Assembly (NCBI GenBank): GCA_031430595.1
Contig: JANPBU010000005.1
Span: 1-14,588 of the forward strand
Direction: 5' to 3'
Length of the DNA stretch: 14,588 bases
Source of the DNA: JANNBN01 sp031430595
GTDB taxonomy: Bacteria; Actinomycetota; Acidimicrobiia; Acidimicrobiales; JANYDT01
Each line of letters starts with the position of its first letter. Position 1 is the first letter of the stretch. The notes below the pieces were generated by a model that made no database searches, was not told where the DNA came from, and worked only from the letters and a program-made list of their open reading frames with translations. Shown here piece after piece: positions 1 to 5,902 of this stretch. Position numbers and translations under genes: made by a program.

Positions 1-22
1 GGTTGTTCGCGATTGGGCGGGG
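1..22 (+). repeat. Left terminal inverted repeat of the ISL3 element
   Basis: It begins GGTTGTTCGCGATTGGGCGG and pairs with the right repeat at 1406-1427 at 20 of 22 positions. The inner part, TTCGCGATTGGGCGGGG, is identical in both ends. The window starts exactly here, which may reflect a contig break at a repeated element. Confidence 0.92.
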
Positions 23-39
23 GTGGGTGGGTTTGGGGG
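15..39 (+). other. G-quadruplex-capable tract at the IS left end
   Basis: Four or more G-runs of at least three are separated by loops of one to three bases (runs at 15-17, 19-23, 25-27, 29-31 and 35-39). This satisfies the usual G3+N1-7 quadruplex rule. It overlaps the inner part of the left inverted repeat, where transposase would bind. A regulatory role is inference only. Confidence 0.5.
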
Positions 40-59
40 TATCCGCGTGTGGTCGAGGT

Positions 60-106
60 CTCCGGGTGAGAGTGCTGGTGTCTAGCCCGCTCTCAAGTAC
101 CCGGAG
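60..106 (+). promoter_or_regulatory. Hairpin sequestering the transposase ribosome binding site
   Basis: Bases 60-67 (CTCCGGGT) pair perfectly with 99-106 (ACCCGGAG), and 68-72 (GAGAG) pairs with 90-94 (CTCTC), leaving a 4-nt bulge at 95-98. The right arm contains most of the GGAGG Shine-Dalgarno (103-107) of the transposase, whose ATG is at 113. Transcripts entering from outside the element would fold this arm and block translation. Such anti-read-through hairpins are known in other insertion sequences such as IS10; for this element it is inferred from base pairing alone. Confidence 0.6.
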
Positions 107-112
107 GCCTCG

Positions 113-1405
113 ATGGAGACCGACCCTATTCGTATTAATCAGCGTTTGTTGAATCTTGCGTTGATTGGCATTATCGGACTTGAAGAACCGCCCGATGGCA
201 CGATCGTGTTGCATGTCGAAACCCAGGGCGCGATGTCGTTTTGTAATCGGTGCGGGGTACAAGGAACGGTGAAAGAGCGTCCTGTGTTGAAGGTCGGTGA
301 TCTGCCGATTTGTGGGCGGCCGGTCGTGTTGGCGTGGCGTAAGTACCGGTGGGAATGCCCTGCGCGGTGTAGGGGTTCGTGGACCGAACAACGCCCAGAC
401 ATTATTGAACCACGCTGTACAGCAATGACTGTCCGTGCCGGGCATTGGGCCACCCGCCAGGTTGGCCGTCACGTCAGGCCTGTCAGCGATGTTGCCGGTG
501 AGCTTGGTGTGTCATGGCACACCGTGATGGACACCGTCACGTTCTTTGGTGCCGTGCTGATCGACGACCCGGCACGGATCGGTGCAACGAAGAGCGTCGG
601 TGTCGACGAGACCTGTTTCATGTCAGCCACTGCCACGTCACCAACAACATGGGTTGGTGCTGTTGCTGATGTTGATCGCAGGTTCGTGATCGACGTCTTT
701 CAGGGCCGTCAGGCACCGGATCTGACCGGCTGGCTTGCCAAACGCGACAAGCAATGGCGCGACGGTGTGACGACCGCAGTGACCGATCTGCATGAACCAT
801 TCCGGGCCGCGATCACTAACACGGAGACCGGGTTCGTGAACGCCGCACTCGTCGCTGATCCGTTCCATGTCGTTGGTGTCGCGAACCGTGTCGTTGACAA
901 GGTTCGGCGTCGCGTCCAAACTGACACGCTCGGTCACCGAGGACGAGCCTCGGACCCGTTGTACAAGTCCCGGAAACTGTTGCTCCTCGCCGCCGAGAAA
1001 CTCGTTCCGGGTTCGAAATCTGAGCAGCGACTCGAAGCATTCCTCAAGATTGGCGACCCGAACGGTGAGGTCCGCGAAGCCCGTGACATCAAAGAACTCG
1101 TCCGAGATATTTACACCATGTGGAACAAACCTGGCGACGCCCGACGATGGATCACCGCCCTCATCCAAGACTGCAAAGACTCCAAAACAGCAGAGATCCG
1201 CGGTCTTGGACGGACCCTGAAACAGTGGATCGAACCGATCCTCGGATGGCACACCACCGGCGCCTCGAACGGCCCATCAGAGGGCCTCAACAACATCATC
1301 AAGAAAGTCAAACGCGTCGCCGCTGGCTTCAAAAACTTCGACAACTACCGCACCCGAATCCTCCTCGCCTGCGGCGCCTGCAACTGGAACCTACTCACCC
1401 AATAA
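113..1405 (+). CDS. ISL3-family transposase
   Basis: A 430-residue DDE transposase. The N-terminal zinc finger has C44-x2-C47 and C82-x3-C86 (zf-ISL3). A helix-turn-helix-like segment follows at about 110-145. The catalytic domain has D165 in VGVDE, D224 in TAVTDLHE and E390 in the family signature SNGPSEGLNNIIKKVKR, followed by AAGFKNFDNYRTRIL. The ATG at 113 follows a GGAGG site at 103-107 that lies inside a hairpin. The length is normal for the family and no frameshift is seen. It moves the surrounding element by cut-and-paste. The stop codon lies directly before the right inverted repeat. Codons in the first third favour T and G endings, those in the last third C and A endings. Confidence 0.96.
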   Translation: METDPIRINQRLLNLALIGIIGLEEPPDGTIVLHVETQGAMSFCNRCGVQGTVKERPVLKVGDLPICGRPVVLAWRKYRWECPARCRGSWTEQRPDIIEPRCTAMTVRAGHWATRQVGRHVRPVSDVAGELGVSWHTVMDTVTFFGAVLIDDPARIGATKSVGVDETCFMSATATSPTTWVGAVADVDRRFVIDVFQGRQAPDLTGWLAKRDKQWRDGVTTAVTDLHEPFRAAITNTETGFVNAALVADPFHVVGVANRVVDKVRRRVQTDTLGHRGRASDPLYKSRKLLLLAAEKLVPGSKSEQRLEAFLKIGDPNGEVREARDIKELVRDIYTMWNKPGDARRWITALIQDCKDSKTAEIRGLGRTLKQWIEPILGWHTTGASNGPSEGLNNIIKKVKRVAAGFKNFDNYRTRILLACGACNWNLLTQ

Positions 1406-1427
1406 CCCCGCCCAATCGCGAAGAGCC
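1406..1427 (-). repeat. Right terminal inverted repeat of the ISL3 element
   Basis: Reverse complement of the left repeat at 20 of 22 positions. Its segment CGCCCAATCGCGAAGAG (1409-1425) resembles CGCCAATCGCAAGAG in the CRISPR repeat (1443-1457 in the first copy), differing by two single-base insertions. Confidence 0.92.
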
Positions 1428-1433
1428 TGATTA

Positions 1434-2038
1434 GTGAGAACTCGCCAATCGCAAGAGTGCGAATTGAAACTAGACGCAAGCGAACGGTTGGCGCAAAATC
1501 AACAGTGAGAACCCGCCAATCGCAAGAGTGCGAATTGAAACAGCTAGAGCGGTGAGCTGAACTTTACGCTTAGTCCAGTGAGAACTCGCCAATTGCAAGA
1601 GTGCGAATTGAAACTCACAACACTACCGCGTTCACGTACTGAGTCAAGTGAGAACTCGCCAATCGCAAAAGTGCGAATTGAAACAAGAAAGTAACAACCG
1701 TATTCATCACTACACACGTGAGAACTCGTCAATCGCAAAAGTGCGAATTGAAACTTTAATACCTTGTGAGGTGCATAACGCATAGCCAGCTCGTGAGAAC
1801 TCGCCAATCGCAAGAGTGCGAATTGAACGACACTTTTGGTGCACTTTCTCGATGATCTACTTATTCGAACTCGCCAATCGCAAGAGTGCGAATTGAAACT
1901 TCGAGTGTGAGCTTGTCAGCTTCTGCAGGGGGTACGAACTCGACAATCGCAAAAGTGCGAATTGAAACTTGTGTGTTTGCTTTATCTGCAAAAGATTGCG
2001 CGTGCGAACTCGCCAATCGCAAGAGTGCGAATTGAAAC
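1434..2038 (+). CRISPR. CRISPR array, 9 repeats and 8 spacers, no cas genes in view
   Basis: The repeat is 37 nt, starting GTGAGAACTCGCCAATCGC and ending GTGCGAATTGAAAC. Copies lie at 1434-1470, 1505-1541, 1578-1614, 1648-1684, 1718-1754, 1793-1828, 1863-1899, 1932-1968 and 2002-2038. Spacers are 32-38 nt and all different. TCGCA-AGAG-TGCGA within the repeat forms a 5-bp stem with a 4-nt loop. The ATTGAAAC end matches the 8-nt 5' handle of type I-B, I-D and type III crRNAs, so transcription is inferred left to right, with a leader expected on the left. Copies 7-9 are altered at their 5' end, as expected for the leader-distal side. Copy 6 lacks one A near its 3' end. The ISL3 element takes the place where the leader, or further array, should be. 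The subtype cannot be fixed without cas genes. Confidence 0.96.
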
Positions 2039-2039
2039 T

Positions 2040-3341
2040 TCACCATATTTGTGGCTCTTCGCGATTTCGCGGGGTTGTAGGGCGATTGACCCGCCAGAGA
2101 CGGTCGATCGGGCACACGTAGATGCGGTCATCAATCCGGTACGCCTCAGTGCCGGTATTGAGGATGAAACCTGCTCGGAACTGTTCGCCAAGGGTCTCGC
2201 GAAGAGTGATGAGCCCCCGAAGCGCCTTATGATCCACCTCCCGACCTGCTTTGATCTCGAAGCCCACGACGCTGCCGTCATGGGTCTCAGCAACGAGGTC
2301 AACTTCTTGATCATTGTGAGTCCGCCAATGGCCGAGATCACGAATGTCATCGCGCCATGATGCCTGTTTCATGATCTCGCCGACTACGAACGTTTCCAAA
2401 AGATGCCCAAACTCGCTCAACGCTGCTGGGTCGCGCCGAGCAAGTTTCTCCGGGGTAATTCCAAGCAGGTAAGCGGCGAGGCCAGAATCGACGACATGTA
2501 GTTTCGGCGAGTGCACCGTTCGAGACCGAAGTGTGCGTCCCCATGCGGGAAGTCGACGAATCAAGAACAGCGCTTCGAGGAGTCGGACGTAATTGTCACC
2601 GGATCGAGGTTCGATGCCAGCGCCGTGAGAAGCCTTCACGATGTTCAGCACTTGGCCGGTCTGCGCAGCGAGGCGTTCCATGAGCCGCGGGAGCACGTTG
2701 ATCTGACGGACCCGGGACATGTCGAGAACGTCGCGTGCGAGCGACACCCCAAGGTACGAGCGGTAGAAATTCGTACGCTTTCGTGCTTCTACGTGAACAG
2801 CCAGCGGCATGCCACCCCGACATATACGTTGCTCGTATTCTTCACGTTCGGTTTGGGTTGGCATTGGGATTGCGAGTGCAGCGGGGTCTTCGAATATCAC
2901 GTCGAGGAAGTCTTCGTGAGTCCCGTCCAGTTCACCTTGTGAGAACGGCATCACTTCGATTATCTGAATACGACCAGTGAGTGCCTGCGTGCCGCGGGGC
3001 ATCGCCCAGAACGATGCCGAACCGGTGAGCAGCCAGCGGCCATTGTCGTGGCGCTTGTTCAGCTCGGCCTTGATCGCTTGCAGCAGTTCGGGGACGCGCT
3101 GGTACTCGTCGAGGCAAACCGGGGAAGGGCCGAGCACGGCATCCGAAGGGGATGCCTCGACACGAGAGCGGACTGCTGGATCGTCAAGGTCAGTTATCTC
3201 AACATCGTGCAGCCGCGCAAGTTCGGCTAACACGGTCGACTTGCCGACGGAGCGGGCACCCTGGAGCACAACAACGGGTGCTTCGGTCATTCGATCGGCG
3301 ACGACTGACAGCATCCGACGGTCGATCAGCGAAGTTGGCAT
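2040..3341 (-). CDS. AAA_14 / DUF4143 ATP-binding protein
   Basis: A 433-residue ATPase. Walker A is G28-ARSVGKST, Walker B is PVCLDEYQ at about 75-81, and a sensor-like LTGSAS lies at 105-110. The C-terminal DUF4143 part carries a PD-(D/E)XK-like signature, QEVDLV (D348) and GFEIKAG (E362, K364), so a nuclease-like fold is likely. The cellular role of this family is not settled; members are common in accessory regions and near toxin-antitoxin genes. The family fold normally ends near DRLW (413-416). Here an extra tail follows, and its TPRNREEP part is encoded by sequence matching an ISL3 right end, so the original stop was probably lost. The stop codon lies one base from the last CRISPR repeat. 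Four 23-bp repeats lie just upstream of the ATG. Confidence 0.9.
   Translation of the reverse strand: MPTSLIDRRMLSVVADRMTEAPVVVLQGARSVGKSTVLAELARLHDVEITDLDDPAVRSRVEASPSDAVLGPSPVCLDEYQRVPELLQAIKAELNKRHDNGRWLLTGSASFWAMPRGTQALTGRIQIIEVMPFSQGELDGTHEDFLDVIFEDPAALAIPMPTQTEREEYEQRICRGGMPLAVHVEARKRTNFYRSYLGVSLARDVLDMSRVRQINVLPRLMERLAAQTGQVLNIVKASHGAGIEPRSGDNYVRLLEALFLIRRLPAWGRTLRSRTVHSPKLHVVDSGLAAYLLGITPEKLARRDPAALSEFGHLLETFVVGEIMKQASWRDDIRDLGHWRTHNDQEVDLVAETHDGSVVGFEIKAGREVDHKALRGLITLRETLGEQFRAGFILNTGTEAYRIDDRIYVCPIDRLWRVNRPTTPRNREEPQIW
2053..2090 (-). repeat. Relic of an ISL3-type right end inside the ATPase 3' end
   Basis: Read on the minus strand, 2074-2053 matches the right inverted repeat of the element at 1406-1427 at 20 of 22 positions; only two adjacent internal bases differ. 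The match continues inward at a lower level, about 29 of 38 positions in total by my hand alignment with 1390-1427. Its outer end faces the CRISPR array 14 bp away. No transposase remnant follows, because the ATPase coding sequence takes over. It is either a decayed related element or a one-ended capture. Confidence 0.7.
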
Positions 3342-3360
3342 TCACCTATCATATGTCAAA

Positions 3361-3452
3361 CTTTCCAGATTGAACGGTGTTTACTTTCCAGATCTGATGA
3401 GATGTTCTTTCTAGATCTGAAGAGCTTTATGTTCCAGATCAGAACTGGTTTG
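3361..3452. repeat. Four tandem 23-bp repeats upstream of the ATPase gene
   Basis: Copies of CTTTCCAGATCTGA begin at 3361, 3384, 3407 and 3430, an exact 23-bp period of about two helical turns. Copies 2 and 3 hold AGATCT, and copy 2 the palindrome CAGATCTG. Copy 1 has CAGATTGA and copy 4 CAGATCAG. The first copy lies 20 bp upstream of the ATPase start codon. They could be operators for cooperative repressor binding or iteron-like sites; the choice is inference. Confidence 0.7.
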
Positions 3453-3496
3453 ATCTCGACCCGCTCACCGTTTCGAACTGTTCGAGCCTTGCCACT

Positions 3497-3689
3497 GTCG
3501 CTAAGAGCGAGCGGAGTTCGGGTTCGTTGGGTCGAAGGGCGGGGGTCGAAGTTGTTGTGACCGACCGTGGTCGTCGGGTTGCACGGTTGACCAGCATCGA
3601 TGTCGTCGCCGTGAACGACAAGCTCGCACTGTTGGTTGAAGCGGGCCTCGTTCATCCGCCGACCTCAAAGGTCCGTCAGCGACCCTCAC
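3497..3689 (+). pseudogene. Remnant of a Phd-type antitoxin
   Basis: The plus-strand frame through 3539-3680 reads VEVVVTDRGRRVARLTS and then LLVEAGLVHPP. This is the characteristic middle and end of Phd/YefM-family antitoxins, where 'VTDRGRPVARL' is typical. The preceding codons are only a poor match to the expected N-terminal VRELR helix, and I see no proper start codon with a ribosome binding site. No toxin partner (a VapC or Doc type would be expected) lies directly after it. I read it as a decayed antitoxin. Confidence 0.6.
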
Positions 3690-3695
3690 CCCGTG

Positions 3696-3866
3696 GGCGG
3701 CTTCTGGACCCGCACCAACAGCACGGAGATTGACATCATTGGTGCTGATCGGTCGCCGATCGCTACCCGGGTTGCTTATCCCGGAACCATCAAATGGCAC
3801 CAGACAACACCCATCGACCAAATCGACATTAATCGCCTTGTTGCCGATGTGGTCAACGTTACGGGT
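3696..3866 (+). pseudogene. C-terminal remnant of a DUF234-type ATPase
   Basis: The plus-strand frame from 3696 reads FWTRTNSTEIDIIGADR, then TRVAYPGTIKWHQ and PIDQIDINRLVADVV. This resembles the PD-(D/E)XK-like C-terminal DUF234 domain of a DEXX-box ATPase family, where E-[IV]-D-[LI]-[IV]-GAD and a GS[IV]KW strand are typical. The ATPase N-terminal part (Walker A and B) is absent from the window and the reading frame degrades after 3866. It lies in a different frame from the antitoxin remnant just before it. The family identification rests on remembered motifs. Confidence 0.55.
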
Positions 3867-3914
3867 GCTTGTCGAAAGCGTGCGACGGTGAGCGGATCCG
3901 GAATGAACCTGTCG

Positions 3915-3962
3915 TGGTTTGTTACTTCGCGTCAGCAAAACCTTACGTAAGGTAACAAACCA
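3915..3962. repeat. 11-bp inverted repeat with an internal 12-bp palindrome
   Basis: TGGTTTGTTAC at 3915-3925 pairs perfectly with GTAACAAACCA at 3952-3962. Between them lies the perfect palindrome CCTTACGTAAGG (3941-3952). The nested symmetry suggests an operator left from the decayed ATPase or antitoxin genes. There is no T-tract, so a terminator is less likely. The stretch from 3867 to 4095 otherwise holds no gene I can support. Confidence 0.6.
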
Positions 3963-4009
3963 GGCGGTGACGGCACCGTTTGCGGCGGACCCGGTGATCT
4001 GTGCCGAGA

Positions 4010-4042
4010 GGGTCTATGAGAATCAAGGCCAAGGGTCCCAAC
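4010..4042 (+). repeat. Imperfect direct repeat, left copy (duplicate of the methyltransferase start)
   Basis: It matches 4744-4776 at 28 of 33 positions. Both copies read GGGTCT, a start-like ATG or GTG, then GAGAATCA. Here the frame reads MRIKAKGPNFV and stops, while the right copy opens the methyltransferase gene as MRIRAMGANVDL. The two copies flank the toxin-antitoxin pair. Confidence 0.65.
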
Positions 4043-4095
4043 TTCGTTTGACGATGATGACCCGGTTGGGCCTGCCGTTGGCTGAGAACGCTCGG

Positions 4096-4446
4096 CTAGA
4101 GGGCGAGGTGGTAGCGGATGGCCGCCTCGATTGCCTCTAAGTCGCCATGTCCGAGTCGCCCAAGGGGCTCAAGCAGTCGTTCGATGTCAATCGAGCGAAG
4201 GTGTTCGGTTTGAGCCTTCGAAACGACCCGCAAGCCATTCAGCTTGGTGGGGCGAATGACGACGTGCATGGCGCCTCGAACCTGTGTGTTCGACGAAAAC
4301 GGCACGACTGTCAACACGCCACGGCCCAAGCGGTCTGCCGCACCTATGGAACCGTTGTTGCCAACCAGGATGACCGGTCGGGTTTTGTTCGCCTCGGAAC
4401 CCCTCGCCGGCTCAAGGTCAGCCAGATACACGTCACCTCGTTTCAT
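4096..4446 (-). CDS. mazF: MazF-family endoribonuclease toxin
   Basis: A 116-residue PemK/MazF protein that should cleave single-stranded mRNA and arrest growth unless bound by its antitoxin. The N-terminus MKRGDVYLADLEPARGSE is the family hallmark. KTRPVILV carries the conserved basic residue R23, and VVPFSSN (S51-S52) is the usual second catalytic strand. I start it at 4446 (MKRG) rather than at the upstream in-frame codon at 4527, because the upstream 27 residues lie inside the antitoxin gene and match nothing in the family. It overlaps the antitoxin stop by 14 nt, which implies translational coupling. The protein appears intact. Confidence 0.92.
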   Translation of the reverse strand: MKRGDVYLADLEPARGSEANKTRPVILVGNNGSIGAADRLGRGVLTVVPFSSNTQVRGAMHVVIRPTKLNGLRVVSKAQTEHLRSIDIERLLEPLGRLGHGDLEAIEAAIRYHLAL

Positions 4447-4669
4447 CGCCGTCACCAGACAAGCCTTCTCCGGCCAGGTGGTCCCACGGCGATTCGTCCC
4501 ACTCCGAGAACGCCTCGATGTATTCAACCACCTGTCTTTCGAGAGTCTCTTCCGCGAGCCGGGCTGCGAGAGCAGTACGAGCTACCTCTGACACGTTAAT
4601 CCCAAGGCGGCGAGCTTCCGCAAGATCAACCCGTGAGATCGTGACGCTGGTCTTTACCAAAAGAGGCAT
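4433..4669 (-). CDS. Ribbon-helix-helix/CcdA-like antitoxin of the MazF toxin
   Basis: A protein of about 78 residues. The N-terminal half, KTSVTISRVDLAEARRLG, then INVSEVARTAL, reads as a ribbon-helix-helix DNA-binding domain of the CcdA type. The acidic C-terminal tail contains EYIEAFSEWDESPWD, which suits neutralisation of a basic toxin. I choose the ATG at 4669; an in-frame TTG at 4678 would add three residues. The gene precedes and overlaps mazF, the normal antitoxin-first order. Two copies of ATACCGCC at 4668-4675 and 4680-4687 span the start region and may be an autoregulatory operator. The pairing of a CcdA-like antitoxin with a MazF toxin, rather than an AbrB-like MazE, is a mixed arrangement. 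Confidence 0.8.
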   Translation of the reverse strand: MPLLVKTSVTISRVDLAEARRLGINVSEVARTALAARLAEETLERQVVEYIEAFSEWDESPWDHLAGEGLSGDGDETR

Positions 4670-4743
4670 ACCGCCCAATATACCGCCTGCAATACTACGG
4701 CCAGGCGTGGTTTCCCTGCGCTCCAGGCAAAGGGTGGCGGCGT

Positions 4744-4776
4744 GGGTCTGTGAGAATCAGGGCCATGGGTGCAAAC
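4744..4776 (+). repeat. Imperfect direct repeat, right copy, at the methyltransferase start
   Basis: Partner of 4010-4042 (28 of 33 identical). It includes the GTG start codon at 4750 and the in-frame ATG at 4765 of the next gene. In the left copy the base triplet matching the GTG is ATG, while the one matching the ATG is AAG. Confidence 0.65.
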
Positions 4777-5898
4777 GTGGATTTGAACTCGGATTCGATA
4801 CCGGATTCGATTGCGGATGAGATCTCTCGGTACGGGCCGATTGCCTTTTCCCGATTTATGGAACTTGCCCTGTATGGTCCCGATGGCTTCTACACATTGG
4901 GACGGGGTGCTGGCCGTCGAAGAGACTTCCTGACCAGCGTTGAATTGGGAACCCTCTTCGGCGCCGTGTTCGCTCGGCGTCTTGACGAGGTGTGGCAGTC
5001 GCTAGGTGAACCAGCAGATTTCGTCGTGTTCGATGTCGGAGCCGGCCCAGGCACCCTCGCTCGCACCGTTCGACAGGCTCGCCCCGCATGTTCCGCGGCG
5101 CTGCGCTACGTGTCGATCGATCGCGCTAAACATATGTGTGCTGAGCATCTGGTGAGCGGGTCTAATCCGGAACGCCCCTGGTTTGAATCAGCGGTGTCGG
5201 CTACCGAGGTTGGTGCCCGCCCGCATGTCGTGATGGCGCACGAGTTGCTTGACAACCTTCAGTTCGATCTGGCCTCATTCTCTGGCGGAACTTGGGCGGA
5301 GGTAGCGGTTGGTGCCGAATCGGGCGAGCCCACTCGTCTGGCTGAATTGACCCGCCCCCTTCCTCAGCATCGAAGAGAACTCTGTGCCGAGTTGGTGCCA
5401 AACCCCGCTGACGGAGCGCGCATTCCTCTGATCGAGGCAGCCGCTGAATGGCTTCGGCGCGCCCTCGATATGGTGTCGGAAGGCGTAGTAGTCGTCGTTG
5501 ACTACGGGGTAGAAACGACAGGTGAACTTGCTACCGCTGACTCGACCACCTACGAACGATCTTGGCTTCGTACCTACGCAGAACATCAGCGTGCACATGA
5601 CCCGCTCGTGGCTCCCGGCTTCACCGACATTACGCTCGACATCGCTTTTGACCAGTTGGCTCGCGTGGCGGTGCCGACGAGTATTCGACGCCAGGCTGAG
5701 GCACTCGAAGACTGGGGTCTCACCGAAGTGCTCGACGTGGCACGCGAAACCTACGAGCAGCATCGCGAATCTGGGTCGCTTGCCGGATTGATCGCACGTG
5801 GGCAACTGAACGAAGCCGCATCTCTCACCGACCCAAACGGACTTGGCGCATTCTGGATCGCTGAGTGGGTCATCCCGGCCAAATCTCGGGGAGAATAG
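4750..5898 (+). CDS. SAM-dependent methyltransferase, MidA/NDUFAF7 family (COG1565)
   Basis: A 382-residue protein. The opening IADEISRYGPIAFSRFMELA, then LYGPDGFYTLGRGAGRRRDF, is the characteristic N-terminus of COG1565. The SAM-binding glycine loop is DVGAGPGTL at 95-103, and AHELLDNLQFDL matches the conserved 'NELLDN.P' region. The mitochondrial relative NDUFAF7 methylates an arginine of a complex I subunit; the bacterial target is not established. The GTG at 4750 is used because the duplicated copy at 4010 has ATG at the same place; the ATG at 4765 is a real alternative and neither has a strong Shine-Dalgarno. The next gene follows after 4 nt, so the two are probably co-transcribed. Confidence 0.88.
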   Translation: MRIRAMGANVDLNSDSIPDSIADEISRYGPIAFSRFMELALYGPDGFYTLGRGAGRRRDFLTSVELGTLFGAVFARRLDEVWQSLGEPADFVVFDVGAGPGTLARTVRQARPACSAALRYVSIDRAKHMCAEHLVSGSNPERPWFESAVSATEVGARPHVVMAHELLDNLQFDLASFSGGTWAEVAVGAESGEPTRLAELTRPLPQHRRELCAELVPNPADGARIPLIEAAAEWLRRALDMVSEGVVVVVDYGVETTGELATADSTTYERSWLRTYAEHQRAHDPLVAPGFTDITLDIAFDQLARVAVPTSIRRQAEALEDWGLTEVLDVARETYEQHRESGSLAGLIARGQLNEAASLTDPNGLGAFWIAEWVIPAKSRGE

Positions 5899-5902
5899 AC
5901 CC

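Larger units (their letters stand above)
1..1427 (+). mobile_element. Complete ISL3-family insertion sequence
   Basis: The element has 22-bp imperfect terminal inverted repeats at 1-22 and 1406-1427 that match at 20 of 22 positions (differences at positions 3 and 5), and one transposase gene that nearly fills it. The transposase has the ISL3 family layout. The outer end of the left repeat is base 1 of the window, so the left flank and any target duplication cannot be seen; ISL3 elements usually make 8-bp duplications. The right end lies 6 bp before the first CRISPR repeat. Composition flips along the element: the left third of the top strand is rich in G and T, the right third rich in C and A. 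Element and transposase look intact, so it could be active. Confidence 0.93.

Noticed and set aside
638..1252. A 204-codon minus-strand frame opposite the transposase
   Set aside because: Shadow of the transposase gene; no family resemblance and no proper start context.
1300..1433. Outward promoter at the IS right end that could drive the CRISPR array
   Set aside because: I could not find a convincing -35/-10 pair with correct spacing.
1544..2360. Several frames running through the CRISPR repeats
   Set aside because: Their repeated peptides (such as SIRTFAIGEF) are translations of the repeat unit itself.
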